Notes: generated from the letters alone by a model not told the origin. A stretch of DNA of 64,000 nt from Acidobacteria bacterium AB60 (GCA_008682415.1 VANK01000007.1:248001-312000), one strand, 5' to 3'; positions 1-9,015 are shown, numbered from the stretch's first letter. Program-made: numbers and translations.

Positions 1-1002
1 CCCGCGCCCGCCCAGGCGCCCCACCCCGATTCCCCCTTCGACGTCCTCGTCATCGGTGCCGGCCCCACCGGCCTCTCCTGCGCCATTGAAGCCCAGCGCA
101 CCGGCCTGCGCACCGTCCTCGTCGACAAGGGCTGCGTTTGCAACTCCCTCTACCACTACCCCTCGCACATGACGTTCTTCACCACCTCCGAGCTCCTGGA
201 GATCGGCGAGATTCCCTTTCCCAGCCCCAACGCCAAGCCCGGCCGCAACGAAGCCCTGGAGTACTACCGCCACGTCGCCGCCCACTACAAGCTCGACATC
301 CGCCAGTACCATCGCGTCGAACGCGTCAGCGGCGCCGACGGCAGCTTCACCGCCCATCTCGTCGACCGCTTCGGCCGACCCTGCGCCCTCCGCTCCCGCA
401 AGCTCATCGTCTCCACCGGCTACTACGACCTCCCCAATTACCTGGGAATCCCCGGCGAAGACCTCAGCAAGGTGCACCACTACTACGACGACCCCCACCC
501 CTACTACGGAACCGACGTCCTCGTCATCGGCGGCAAAAACTCCGCCGCCATCGCCGCCCTCGAGCTCTGGCGTCACGGCGCGCGCGTCACCCTCGTCCAC
601 CGCGGCCCCGACATCCACCGCCACGTCAAGTACTGGATCAAGCCCGACATCGAAAACCGCATCAAGAACGGCGAAATCCGCGCCTTCTTCAACTCCCGCG
701 TCCTCCACATCACTCCCGACGACGTCACCCTCGAGACCCCCGCCGGACGCGAAACCCTGCCCAACCACTTCGTCTTCGCCCTCACCGGCTACCGCCCCGA
801 CTTCAGCTTCCTTGAAAGCATGGGCGTCCGCTTCGAAGGACCCGACCGCCTCCCCGTCTGCAATCCGGAGACCCTCGAAAGCAACGTCCCCGGCATCTTC
901 CTCGCCGGCGTCATCGTCGCCGGCTCGCGCACCAACGAAATCTTCATTGAAAACGGACGCTTTCACGGCAAGCAAATCGCCCGCGCCCTGACGAGTCCCT
1001 GA
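1..1002 (+). CDS. YpdA-like FAD-dependent thiol/disulfide reductase (5' partial)
   Basis: The reading frame is open from the first base, so the N-terminus is cut by the window edge. The visible part begins just before a Rossmann FAD motif, GAGPTGLSCAIEA, near residue 19, and has a second dinucleotide-binding motif, VIGGKNSAAIAALEL, in the middle, which would bind NAD(P)H. The order of motifs and the C-terminal stretch with VPGIFLAGVIVAGSRTNEIF match the YpdA family, putative bacillithiol-disulfide reductases related to thioredoxin reductase. The CxxC redox pair of thioredoxin reductase is not seen at its usual place; this is normal for YpdA. Whether this organism makes bacillithiol cannot be judged from this window. 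Codons are extremely C-rich, like the next two + strand genes. Confidence 0.8.
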   Translation, partial: PAPAQAPHPDSPFDVLVIGAGPTGLSCAIEAQRTGLRTVLVDKGCVCNSLYHYPSHMTFFTTSELLEIGEIPFPSPNAKPGRNEALEYYRHVAAHYKLDIRQYHRVERVSGADGSFTAHLVDRFGRPCALRSRKLIVSTGYYDLPNYLGIPGEDLSKVHHYYDDPHPYYGTDVLVIGGKNSAAIAALELWRHGARVTLVHRGPDIHRHVKYWIKPDIENRIKNGEIRAFFNSRVLHITPDDVTLETPAGRETLPNHFVFALTGYRPDFSFLESMGVRFEGPDRLPVCNPETLESNVPGIFLAGVIVAGSRTNEIFIENGRFHGKQIARALTSP

Positions 1003-1076
1003 ATACGATCCCGCCTCGCCAGTTATCCGTTACACTGAAGGCATAAAGCCCCTCCAATCCACCCGAGGTTGTTTAA

Positions 1077-2957
1077 ATGCGCTGGTGGCCGCGCTCTATT
1101 CGATGGCAGATGCTTCTCGGACTGGTTCTGCTCGAGACCCTCTCCATCGCCCTCTTCGCCGTGCTGCTCTTCCGCTTCCAGCAGCTCGACGTGCGCCGCC
1201 GCGCGACCGACCGCGTCGCCCACCAGGCCAACTCCCTCGCCGCCCAGGCCCAGGAAGCCCTCCAGCAGGACCGCCTCGACTGGGTCGGCCTCTCCGTCCA
1301 CATCATGGGAGAAGCTCCCAGCGTCGCCTGCGCCCGCATCACTGACCCCGCCGGCAAAGTCCTCTACGTCGGCAAAGGCGAACCCTACCTCTTCCCCCTC
1401 GAGCCCGAAGAAAAGACCCAGATCCAGAAGGTCCACGGCCCCGACCCCCTCGTCTTCGCCTTCGGCAACGATCGCTGGGAAGGCGTCCGCGCCATCACCG
1501 TCAACGGCAATCTCCGCGGCTACGCATGGATCGAGTCCAACAAAAACTGGGACTCTGAGCAGATTGCCGATATGCTCCGCGGCATCAGCATCTTCGCCGG
1601 CGTCTGGATCATCGCCTCCGTCCTTCTCGTCGCCCTCATCTCCCGCGCCATCTCCCGCCCCCTCGCCCTCCTCCACAAGGGCACCCGCGCCCTCATGGCC
1701 AACCCTGAGTCCAGCGACACCTTCCCCCTCCCGGTCATCGTCAACAACGAATTCGGCGATCTCATCGGCGCCTTCAACGGCATGGTCTCCTCCATCCAGG
1801 AGCAGCGCGCCGGCCTCAGTGACACCCTCTCCATCCTCGATTCCATGCTCGCCAACGCGCCCGTCGGCCTGGCCTTCTTCGATCGCCATCTCCGCTTCGT
1901 CCGCGTCAACCAGGTCTTCGCCAACCTCACCGAGATCCCCCTCAGCCGCCAGCTCGGCCGCAGCATCGCCGAACTCTTCCCCCGCTCCGTCGGCGAACCC
2001 CTCGAGCAGGCCCTCGAAGCCGTCTTCGATACCGAGGGCTCCGTGCGCGAGATTGAGCTAAGCGGCACAACCATTGAGACCGGGCACCCCTTTACCTGGC
2101 TGGTCAGCGTCTACCCCATCCGCACCACCACCCAGCAGGTCCGCTGGGCCGGCATCATCGTCCGCGATGTCAGCGAGCGCGCCCGCGCCGAAGAGGCCCT
2201 CCGCCGTACCGAAAAGCTGGCCGCCACCGGCCGCCTCGCCGCCTCCATCGCCCACGAGATCAACAATCCCCTCGAAGCCATCACCAACCTGCTCTTCCTG
2301 CTCCACAACTTCTCCGGCCTCACCGAGCCCGCCCTCCACTACGTCACCATGGCCGAGCACGAGGCCCGCCGCATCACGGAGATCGCCCAGCAGACCCTGC
2401 GCTTCTACCGCCAGTCCACCCAGCCCATCCGCGCCGATATCCCCGACCTCGTCGACTCCGTCCTCGAGCTCTACCGCGGCCGCCTGACCACCCTCGCCGT
2501 CGACGTCCAGCGCCGCTACCGCCCCCACGCAGACCTGCTCTGCTTCGAAGGCGAGATCCGCCAGGTCATCGCCAACCTCATTGGCAATGCCACCGACGCC
2601 ATCTCCCCCACCGGCGGCCGCCTCCTGGTCCGCGTCCGCCCCTCCCGGCGCTGGGACGCCTCCGCCACCCCCGGCATCCGCCTCACCGTAGCCGATACCG
2701 GCTGCGGCATGCCGCCAGACGTCCGCAACCGCATCTTCGAGGCCTTCTTCACCACCAAGGACGCCACCGGCACCGGCCTCGGCCTCTGGGTCAGCCAGGA
2801 GATCATCGTCAAGCACCAGGGCCTCGTCCGCGTCCGCAGCCGCGTCGCCTCCCCGGGCCACCCCTCCGGGACCGTCTTCCACATCTTCCTGCCGGAGAAC
2901 GAGAGCCTCTCCATCCTCCCCATCGACGCCACCAGCGCCGCCCCCGCCCAGATCTAG
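1077..2957 (+). CDS. Membrane sensor histidine kinase (sensor-HAMP-PAS-HisKA-HATPase)
   Basis: This 626-residue protein has a first membrane helix at about residues 11-33, an extracytoplasmic sensor region to about 165, and a second helix at about 170-190, followed by a HAMP linker. A PAS domain spans about 250-365. The phosphoacceptor histidine sits in SIAHEINNPLEAI near residue 393. The ATPase domain shows the N box (NLIGNATDAI), G1 (DTGCGM), F box (FEAFFTTK) and G2 (GTGLGLW). It autophosphorylates in response to an unknown signal. The HEINNPL motif is typical of NtrB/AtoS-like kinases. No response regulator is adjacent, so its partner is unknown. It lies 74 bases after the reductase on the same strand and could be cotranscribed with it. 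Confidence 0.9.
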   Translation: MRWWPRSIRWQMLLGLVLLETLSIALFAVLLFRFQQLDVRRRATDRVAHQANSLAAQAQEALQQDRLDWVGLSVHIMGEAPSVACARITDPAGKVLYVGKGEPYLFPLEPEEKTQIQKVHGPDPLVFAFGNDRWEGVRAITVNGNLRGYAWIESNKNWDSEQIADMLRGISIFAGVWIIASVLLVALISRAISRPLALLHKGTRALMANPESSDTFPLPVIVNNEFGDLIGAFNGMVSSIQEQRAGLSDTLSILDSMLANAPVGLAFFDRHLRFVRVNQVFANLTEIPLSRQLGRSIAELFPRSVGEPLEQALEAVFDTEGSVREIELSGTTIETGHPFTWLVSVYPIRTTTQQVRWAGIIVRDVSERARAEEALRRTEKLAATGRLAASIAHEINNPLEAITNLLFLLHNFSGLTEPALHYVTMAEHEARRITEIAQQTLRFYRQSTQPIRADIPDLVDSVLELYRGRLTTLAVDVQRRYRPHADLLCFEGEIRQVIANLIGNATDAISPTGGRLLVRVRPSRRWDASATPGIRLTVADTGCGMPPDVRNRIFEAFFTTKDATGTGLGLWVSQEIIVKHQGLVRVRSRVASPGHPSGTVFHIFLPENESLSILPIDATSAAPAQI

Positions 2958-3402
2958 GCGAACTCCCGAAGTGGGCGGAGAGAGATTGAAGAAGCTAGCC
3001 GGGCAGCCGGTGCAGGCGCCTCAGAGCGGGTTGCCGACTTTCGAGTACCTTCTGTTACCAGGGAGAGTACGGGATGGTTACTAAAATTCACTGACCCTTC
3101 GTACTGTTGTACTAAAACGCGTCTCGGCAGACACTCATTTCAGAAACAACGCAGATCTGGGGAAAGGAGTTCCCTGGTAGCATGTTTTGCATACCGCCAG
3201 TGAACTCCTCTTTTTTTCCCTCCCGCCTCCCCCTCTGCTAACTACCCCCCTCGCAATCTGCCCCTCGCAACCTGCCCCTCGCCCCTCGCCCCTCGCAACT
3301 CGCAACTCGCAACTCGCAACTCGCAACTCGAGACTCGCAACTCGCAACTCGCAACTCGAGACTCGCAACTCGAAACTCGTCCCTGTTTTATCCTGATCTC
3401 CC
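2958..3402. other. Repeat-bearing intergenic region
   Basis: This 445-base gap holds no convincing gene. Its second half is the heptamer tract listed separately. The rest shows no clear promoter or terminator that I can support. Confidence 0.6.
3250..3379 (+). repeat. Heptamer tandem repeat tract (CTCGCAA unit)
   Basis: The 7-base unit CTCGCAA (phase ACTCGCA) repeats about a dozen times between 3292 and 3379, interrupted at regular points by the variants CTCGAGA and CTCGAAA. It is preceded by decayed copies such as CTCGCCC and CTCGCAACCTGCCC from 3250. The tract sits 20-odd bases before the MFS gene start. A shorter tract of the same unit occurs at 5077-5110. There are no spacers, so this is a simple repeat and not a CRISPR array. 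Such heptamers expand by slippage or are spread by recombination; which applies here is unknown. Confidence 0.9.
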
Positions 3403-4653
3403 ATGCCCACCGCCCTGCAGCCGGCACGCTCCCGTCTCAACCCCGCCGTGGCCACCCTCATCCTGCTGATCTGTCTCAATCTCCTCAACTACATCGATCG
3501 CTACATCCTCCCCGGCGCCCAGTCCCTCGTCCAGAAGGAATACGGCTGGAGCGACCAGCGCATGGGCGCCCTCACCACCGCCCTCTTCTTCGTCTACATG
3601 TTCGCCGCGCCCCTCACCGGGTGGCTCGGCGATCGCTACTCCCGCAAGCCCCTCATCATCGCCGGGGCCGTCCTCTGGAGCCTCGCTACCCTCGCCACCG
3701 CCTGGGTCCATGACTACTGGACCCTTTATCTCCGGCACGCCCTCGTCGGCGTCGGCGAGGCCACCTTCGGCATCTTCGCTCCCGCCGTCCTCTCCGACTT
3801 CTACCCCGAACGCGACCGCAACCGCATCCTGTCCATCTTCTATCTCGCCATCCCCCTGGGAGGCGCCATCGGGTACCTCGCCGGCGGAGAGCTGGGCACC
3901 CTCTACGGTTGGCGCGCGCCCTTCTTCCTCTGCGCCATCCCCGGCCTCCTCGTCGCCGCCCTCTATTGGGTCTTCGGGCACGAACCTGCCCGGGGCTCAG
4001 CCGACCACATCCGGCAAGACGTCCGCCGCGCCACCGTTCTCGGCCTCTTCCGCAACGGAGCCTTCCTCACCGCCACCCTCGGCCTTGCCGCCTGGACCTT
4101 CGCCGTCGGCGGCATCTCCACCTGGGTCCCCACCTTCCTGCACCGCTCCCTCGGCCTCACCGTCGCCCGCTCCAGCTTCGTCGTCAGCGCCATCACCGCC
4201 ATCGACGGCCTCGCCGCCACCGCCATCGGCGGCTGGATCGCCCAGCTATGGCTCCGCACCAACCACCGCGCCCTCTACCTCGTCTCCTTCGCCAGCGTCG
4301 TCCTCACCCTCCCCTTCGGCGCCCTCGTCTTCTTCGGGCCTCCCCGCTGGGCCATCCCCTCCCTCTTCGTCGCCGAGTTCTTCCTCTTCCTCTCCACCGG
4401 ACCCATCAACGCCGCCATCGTCAACTCCGTCTCCTTCCGCGTCCGCGCCACCGCCATCTCCGTCAACCTCTTCTGCATTCACTTCTTCGGCGACACCTTC
4501 TCCCCCCAGATCATCGGCGCCGTCTCCGACCGCACCAACCTCCGCCTCGCCCTCGGCGTCACCCTCATCGCCCTCGTCGTCTCCGCCATCATCCTCGCCG
4601 CCGGCGCCCGCTTCGCCCCACCCCTCGACGAGTCATCCCCCGCCTCCGCTTGA
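3403..4653 (+). CDS. MFS transporter, Spinster-like
   Basis: This 416-residue protein is predicted to have about 12 membrane segments. The first begins with the motif LNLLNYIDRYIL, which is characteristic of the spinster-like and sugar-phosphate/anion branch of the major facilitator superfamily. The conserved loop 2-3 motif GWLGDRYSRKPLI (family form GxLaDrxgrk) follows near residue 68. Substrate cannot be told from sequence; spinster-type bacterial members are mostly uncharacterised. The ATG at 3403 was chosen as the first start before the first helix; no Shine-Dalgarno is visible, since the upstream DNA is the heptamer tract. Codon third positions are overwhelmingly C. Confidence 0.85.
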   Translation: MPTALQPARSRLNPAVATLILLICLNLLNYIDRYILPGAQSLVQKEYGWSDQRMGALTTALFFVYMFAAPLTGWLGDRYSRKPLIIAGAVLWSLATLATAWVHDYWTLYLRHALVGVGEATFGIFAPAVLSDFYPERDRNRILSIFYLAIPLGGAIGYLAGGELGTLYGWRAPFFLCAIPGLLVAALYWVFGHEPARGSADHIRQDVRRATVLGLFRNGAFLTATLGLAAWTFAVGGISTWVPTFLHRSLGLTVARSSFVVSAITAIDGLAATAIGGWIAQLWLRTNHRALYLVSFASVVLTLPFGALVFFGPPRWAIPSLFVAEFFLFLSTGPINAAIVNSVSFRVRATAISVNLFCIHFFGDTFSPQIIGAVSDRTNLRLALGVTLIALVVSAIILAAGARFAPPLDESSPASA

Positions 4654-4655
4654 CC

Positions 4656-4769
4656 GGAGTTGGTGCGAGCCCTCCAAAAAAATCTGAGCGGAGTTGGTGC
4701 GGCCCCTCCAAAAAAACACCTGTCATTCTGAGCGGAGTTGGTGCGCAGCACCAACGCAGTCGAAGAACC
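4656..4769 (+). repeat. Dispersed-type repeat: three GGAGTTGGTGCG units with hairpin
   Basis: GGAGTTGGTGCG occurs at 4656, 4690 and 4734. The first two copies are each followed by a CCCTCCAAAAAAA-like tail, giving two tandem units of about 34 bases. The third is preceded by TGTCATTCTGAGC and followed by its own complement, so GTTGGTGC (4737-4744) and GCACCAAC (4748-4755) form a perfect 8 bp hairpin with a 3-base loop; GCAGTCGAAGAACC follows. The TGTCATTCTGAGC...GAAGAACC frame resembles dispersed intergenic repeats I associate with acidobacterial and other genomes. It starts 3 bases after the MFS stop codon and may act as a transcript end. Confidence 0.75.
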
Positions 4770-5076
4770 CGCAGTTGCTGTTGCCTTTGTCCTCTCTCCC
4801 CCGGGAACCGCGCCCGCGATCGCGGACGCCCCTCGCGAGCTTGCGCCGCCACCTTCAAGGGAAGCATCTCTACCCGCAGGAACGAGATATAACGGCAGGG
4901 AAGTCACTCCATAATGGAGCACTTCAGTCCGAATCACATTCACCAAATATTCGTAGTAATTCGATACCACACGTGCAGTAACTAAGCTGTATCGTCAACA
5001 GTGCAAAGAGTTTCTCACCCGTTAAAGCCGACTTCAAGTCGCGGAGTCTACTGATGGGGGTGCATTCGCACTCTTC

Positions 5077-5110
5077 CTCGCAACTCGCAACTCGCAACTC
5101 GCAACTCGCC
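5077..5110 (+). repeat. Short heptamer repeat tract (CTCGCAA unit)
   Basis: Four near-perfect copies of CTCGCAA lie in a row. This is the same unit as the longer tract at 3250-3379, about 1.7 kb away and in the same orientation. Confidence 0.85.
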
Positions 5111-5291
5111 TCTAACCCCGTGACCGCCAGCACATCCACAGCCTCAAATCCGATCCATACTCTTGCCAGGTTCCAGAGACCGGAGGGAGTCGTGTCCTCT
5201 CCCCGCTTCTGGGACACAAGGGAAACGGAGAGGTACCCCTCCCCCCCCCCGGGATATCCAGGGTTTCGCCTCGGAACGAAAAGGTGATCTG

Positions 5292-5633
5292 ATGGAATCA
5301 ACAAGATACAGGCGCGATGTTCACAATACGTTCGCTTTTGAGGGATATCCCGAAAGTCGGGCCATCAAGGTCTCCCGCTGGGGCCACGCCCTGGCCGTTC
5401 GTCTCCCCGCCGCGCTCGTCAACGACCTCGGCCTCGTCGAAGGCGACGAAATCACACTCGTGCCCCGCCGGCCCGGAACCCTCGACATCGCCTACGCCGA
5501 ACGCCACACCCGCGCCGCCGAGCACCTCCGCGAACGGCAAGAGGAGCCGATCGACTACCTGGAACTCATGGAAATCGTCGAAAGCGTCCGCAGGGAGGCT
5601 CAGAACGGCCCTTTGCCGCCCGATCCGGCTTAA
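5292..5633 (+). CDS. MazE/AbrB-like antitoxin-type protein (orphan)
   Basis: The 113-residue product contains the swapped-hairpin AbrB/MazE DNA-binding core, [18 protein letters not shown] followed by LGLVEGDEI, at about residues 29-56. The C-terminal half is acidic and would be the toxin-binding arm in a MazE-type antitoxin. The ATG at 5292 follows an AAAAGGTG ribosome-binding site. The first 25 residues are not part of the usual fold, whose members normally start close to the KVSRWG motif, so the N-terminus looks extended or rearranged. No toxin gene follows: the next gene is ispG on the other strand, whose stop codon overlaps this one. It may be a relic of a toxin-antitoxin pair or a stand-alone regulator. 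Confidence 0.7.
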   Translation: MESTRYRRDVHNTFAFEGYPESRAIKVSRWGHALAVRLPAALVNDLGLVEGDEITLVPRRPGTLDIAYAERHTRAAEHLRERQEEPIDYLELMEIVESVRREAQNGPLPPDPA

Positions 5634-6871
5634 GCGCCCACCAGTTCCGCGCTCTTCCTTCCGTAGTGGCTCTCCACGTACTTGTCCAGGATGTCCTTGA
5701 ACTCGGCAACAATCGAGTCCCCGCGCAGCGTCGTGTGCAGCTTCCCGTCCACGTACACCGGCGCCACCGGATCCTCGAACGTCCCCGGCAGGCTGATCCC
5801 CAGGTTGGCGTGCTTCGACTCGCCCGGCCCGTTCACCACGCAGCCCATCACCGCCAGCTTCAGCTCCTCCACGCCGGGGTACTGCTTCCGCCACTCCGGC
5901 ATCGACGCCCGCAGGTAGCTCTGGATCTGCTCCGCCAGCTCCTGGAAGTAGGTGCTGGTCGTCCGCCCGCATCCAGGGCAGCTCGTCACCTGCGGCATAA
6001 AGCTACGGATCGAGAGCGACTGCAGAATCTGCTGCGCCGCCTGCACCTCTTCGGTGCGGTCGCCGCCGGGTTTGGGAGTGAGGCTTACGCGGATGGTGTC
6101 GCCAATGCCCGCCAGCAGCAGCGGCGCCAGCCCGGCCGTCGAGGCGATCAGCCCCTTCGCGCCCATGCCCGCCTCGGTCAGTCCCAGGTGCAGGGCATAG
6201 CTGCAGCGCCCCGCCAGGTTGGTGTACACGTCGATCAGGTCGCGCACGCCGGAGACCTTGGCCGACAGGATGATCTGATCCGCCCGCAGCCCGTAGTGCT
6301 CCGCCGCCTTGGCCGAGTCGAGCGCGCTCACCACCATCGCTTCCATCATCACGTCGCGCGCCGGCAGCGGGTCGGCCTTGCGGTTGTTCTCGTCCATCAT
6401 CCGGGTCAGCAGCGCCTGGTCCAGCGAGCCCCAGTTCACGCCGATCCGCACCGGCTTCTGGTTCTCCACCGCGCACTCCACCATGGTGCGGAAGTTGTCG
6501 TCGTTCTTGCGCCCCACCGACACGTTGCCGGGGTTGATGCGGTACTTGGCCAGCGCCCGCGCCGTCGCCGGGTACTTCTTCAGAAGCACGTGCCCGTTGT
6601 AATGAAAATCGCCGACAATGGGAACCGTGATGCCCCGCCTGGCAAGGCCGTCTACGATGTGCGGAACCGCCGCCGCGGCCTCTTCGTTGTTCACCGTCAC
6701 GCGCACGATCTCGGAGCCGGCGAGGGCGAGCGCGGCCACCTGTTCGATGGTCGCCGCCACGTCGGCCGTGTCGGTGTTGGTCATCGACTGCACGACGACC
6801 GGGACTTCCCAGCCCACGCGAACCTGCCCGATCCGGACAGTCGGGGTCTTGCGGCGCTGAATCTCTGGCAT
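5630..6871 (-). CDS. ispG: (E)-4-hydroxy-3-methylbut-2-enyl-diphosphate synthase
   Basis: IspG (GcpE) converts 2-C-methyl-D-erythritol cyclodiphosphate to HMBPP, the penultimate step of the MEP isoprenoid pathway, using a [4Fe-4S] cluster. The 413-residue protein starts with the family signature [22 protein letters not shown]-like region (MTNTDT). The C-terminal cluster motif [10 protein letters not shown] and the [11 protein letters not shown] stretch supply the cysteine ligands. It is the short bacterial form without the extra plant-type domain. The gene stands alone; its last codon overlaps the stop of the MazE-like gene in a tail-to-tail arrangement. Confidence 0.97.
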   Translation of the reverse strand: MPEIQRRKTPTVRIGQVRVGWEVPVVVQSMTNTDTADVAATIEQVAALALAGSEIVRVTVNNEEAAAAVPHIVDGLARRGITVPIVGDFHYNGHVLLKKYPATARALAKYRINPGNVSVGRKNDDNFRTMVECAVENQKPVRIGVNWGSLDQALLTRMMDENNRKADPLPARDVMMEAMVVSALDSAKAAEHYGLRADQIILSAKVSGVRDLIDVYTNLAGRCSYALHLGLTEAGMGAKGLIASTAGLAPLLLAGIGDTIRVSLTPKPGGDRTEEVQAAQQILQSLSIRSFMPQVTSCPGCGRTTSTYFQELAEQIQSYLRASMPEWRKQYPGVEELKLAVMGCVVNGPGESKHANLGISLPGTFEDPVAPVYVDGKLHTTLRGDSIVAEFKDILDKYVESHYGRKSAELVGA

Positions 6872-6932
6872 AGAAACCTCATCTCCAGTCTACTAGGAGA
6901 CGGGCAAGTAAAGCATTTCAGGAAGGTTACCC

Positions 6933-7358
6933 GTGGCTAAGGCGAAGAAGGAGGGGGCGCGCAAGCGGTCGCCGATGCAGCCCGCAACCGAGCGCATGCG
7001 CGTGCTGGCCCAAGCCCTGCGTACGGAGCTGGAGCAATGGCCGTCGGTGACGGTCAAACGCTCCTTCGGCATGATGCTCGCCTATCGCGGCAAGACGGTC
7101 TTCTGTGCGCTCCCGGACACAAAGCGCATCTACCACGATGACGCGATCATGCTGAAGTTTGGCGCAGAGAAGCCGGCTCTCGTCCAGCGCATCGAGGCCG
7201 ATCCGCACTTCATCCCGGCTTCTCTGGACACCGGGCGAAATTCGCGGTCTGAGAGCCGCAAATGGCGGTTCTTCCTGTTGCGCGACGATGCGGATGTGCA
7301 TGCGGCCATCGAGTGGCTGGCCGAGGCCTATCAGCTCGCGCGCGGGCGCCGCAGTTGA
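6933..7358 (+). CDS. Small conserved protein, TfoX/luciferase-domain (DUF5519)-like
   Basis: This 141-residue soluble protein has a basic N-terminus and a core reading KRSFGMMLAYRGKTVFCALP. It ends in WRFFLLRDDADVHAAIEWL and an AYQLA helix. The layout (one small alpha-beta domain with a late Trp strand followed by a helix) resembles the TfoX N-terminal/YjbR fold and the luciferase-domain family DUF5519. I cannot decide between them by eye, and no catalytic motif is recognisable. It is divergent from ispG, from which it is separated by about 60 bases that must hold both promoters. Confidence 0.5.
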   Translation: MAKAKKEGARKRSPMQPATERMRVLAQALRTELEQWPSVTVKRSFGMMLAYRGKTVFCALPDTKRIYHDDAIMLKFGAEKPALVQRIEADPHFIPASLDTGRNSRSESRKWRFFLLRDDADVHAAIEWLAEAYQLARGRRS

Positions 7359-7380
7359 GCGCCCGCCTCGCGAGCCCGGC

Positions 7381-7653
7381 TCAGAGATTGGCGGATCGGT
7401 TCCCCGTAATCAGGCGAAGGATGACCGTGAGCACCACGGCGCCAATGACCGCAATGATGATGCTGACGATCATGCCGTGCTGACCGGTCGAGCCAAAACC
7501 GAGGGCGCTGGAGATCCAGCCGCCGATCAGTGCGCCAACCAGACCCACAATCATGTCCATTAGGAAGCCGAAGCCGGAGCCTTTCATGAGCTTCCCTGTG
7601 AGCCATCCGGCGATGACTCCAATGATGATCCACGCAATAATCCCGTGACCCAT
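7381..7653 (-). CDS. GlsB/YeaQ/YmgE-family small membrane protein
   Basis: The 90-residue product has three hydrophobic segments and the family pattern GVIAGWLTGKLMKGSGFGFLMD followed by VGLVGALIGGWI (quoted in parts; key residues Gly-rich). These small transglycosylase-associated/stress-response membrane proteins are often induced by stress; their biochemical role is unknown. The ATG at 7653 was chosen because AGGAGGA lies 7 bases upstream; the longer open frame further upstream lacks family similarity. Confidence 0.88.
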   Translation of the reverse strand: MGHGIIAWIIIGVIAGWLTGKLMKGSGFGFLMDMIVGLVGALIGGWISSALGFGSTGQHGMIVSIIIAVIGAVVLTVILRLITGNRSANL

Positions 7654-7887
7654 GCAGTAGTCCTCCTTTCGGGGTTGGATGCAGAGCGCCGCGCGGCGCG
7701 GAGGGAAGTGTATCGCGAAAGAGTCAGGGGTGCGGTGACAATTCTGAGTCGGGCATCTCTTTTCCGGTTCTCGACTTGGCCAGGCAGATCGGGAGACGCT
7801 CGCCCCCACAACCCAGCCGGGGACTCGTAGTCCATCGCCTGTTCCTGGCCGGGAGGACTCCGTGGTTCTGCGTGATAAAACTGAGCG

Positions 7888-8979
7888 GTGGAACATCTTC
7901 GACGCATGGGAGCATTGCGCCGCAAGCTGGCGCGGGCGGGCCTTTCAGGCCTGCTGGTGACGCACCTTCCCGACGTTCGCTATCTCTGCGGCTTCACCGG
8001 TTCGAGCGCGGCCCTGGCGGTGACGCGGCGCAGCGCGCGGATGTTCACCGACGGACGCTACACCACCCAGGCCGCGGCCGAGGTGAAAGCCGCGCAGGTG
8101 GAGATTGTGGGGCGCGGGCCGGCCATCTCGGCGGTGCAGTGGATGGCTGCGCAAGCGGGCGCGGAGACCGCCGGCTTCGATCCCGCCCGGACGACTGTGG
8201 CCGAGCTCACGCGTTTGAAGGAGGCATTGCCGGCACGGTTGCGCCGCACCTTTCTCACGCCTGTGCCTGCTCCGCTGGTGGAGACGCTTCGCCTGGTGAA
8301 GGACGAAGACGAGCTGCGCATCCTGCGGGAGGCGGCTCTGATGGGGTGCCGCCTGTTCGACCATATGCTGGGGTTCCTTCGCCCGGGCCTGATGGAGGTC
8401 GAGGTGGCCGCGGAACTGGAGCACCAGGCGCGCCTGATGGGCGCGGAAGGCATGTCGTTCGATACCATCGTGGCCTCCGGTCCGCGCTCGGCCCTTCCGC
8501 ACGGCCGGGCGACCGCGGCGCGGTTGCCGCGGCGCGGCTTTCTCACGCTCGACTTCGGTATAATCCACGAGGGTTATTGCTCCGATATGACACGTACCGT
8601 TTACCTTGGCACAGCCAAGCCGAAGGAGCGCCAGGCCTATGAGGCAGTGCTGGCGGCGCAGGAGTCGGCGGTGGCAGCGGTAACGGCCGGGGTGAAATGC
8701 GGAGAGGTGGATGAGGCCGCCCGCGCGGTGCTGCGCGACGCCGGACTGGCCGATGCTTTCACTCATTCCACCGGTCACGGCGTGGGACTGGAGATTCACG
8801 AGGCGCCGCGCGTGGGGGCCGGCCAGGCGACGCGGCTGCAGGCGGGCATGGTGGTGACCATCGAGCCCGGTATTTACCTGGAAGGGGAGTTTGGGATTCG
8901 CATTGAAGATATGGTGGCGGTCACAAGGCACGGAGGGCAGGTGCTGACGCCCTCGCCCAAAGCGTTGATCGAGTTGTGA
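7888..8979 (+). CDS. M24-family Xaa-Pro aminopeptidase/dipeptidase
   Basis: This 363-residue protein has a creatinase-type N-terminal domain (to about residue 130) and a C-terminal pita-bread metallopeptidase domain. The dinuclear-metal ligands are visible in order: LDFGIIHEGYCSDMTRTV (two Asp), then HSTGHGVGLEIHE (His), then TIEPGIYLEGEFGIRIED (two Glu). It would release the N-terminal residue before proline or cleave Xaa-Pro dipeptides in the cytoplasm. The start codon is GTG at 7888; ATG at 7906 is an alternative. It lies just upstream of accB-accC in the same direction, an arrangement seen in other bacteria where pepQ/efp precede accBC, though efp is absent here. Confidence 0.93.
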   Translation: MEHLRRMGALRRKLARAGLSGLLVTHLPDVRYLCGFTGSSAALAVTRRSARMFTDGRYTTQAAAEVKAAQVEIVGRGPAISAVQWMAAQAGAETAGFDPARTTVAELTRLKEALPARLRRTFLTPVPAPLVETLRLVKDEDELRILREAALMGCRLFDHMLGFLRPGLMEVEVAAELEHQARLMGAEGMSFDTIVASGPRSALPHGRATAARLPRRGFLTLDFGIIHEGYCSDMTRTVYLGTAKPKERQAYEAVLAAQESAVAAVTAGVKCGEVDEAARAVLRDAGLADAFTHSTGHGVGLEIHEAPRVGAGQATRLQAGMVVTIEPGIYLEGEFGIRIEDMVAVTRHGGQVLTPSPKALIEL

Positions 8980-9015
8980 CGGGAAGCGCCCGGTAGTGGA
9001 AGGCTAAAGGAACGA

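Larger units (their letters stand above)
4654..5291. other. Repeat-rich intergenic region of 638 bases
   Basis: No convincing gene is present. The gap holds the GGAGTTGGTGCG repeats (4656-4755), a second heptamer tract (5077-5110), and a run of 10 C at 5241-5250 immediately before GGGATATCC. GGGATATCC occurs again at 5343-5351 inside the following gene. The region looks like a collection point for repeats. Confidence 0.6.

Noticed and set aside
3250-3379. CRISPR array
   Set aside because: Units are 7 bases with no spacers.
5666-6940. 424-residue + strand ORF opposite ispG
   Set aside because: Shadow frame; low-complexity Arg/His/Pro composition and the true gene is unmistakable.
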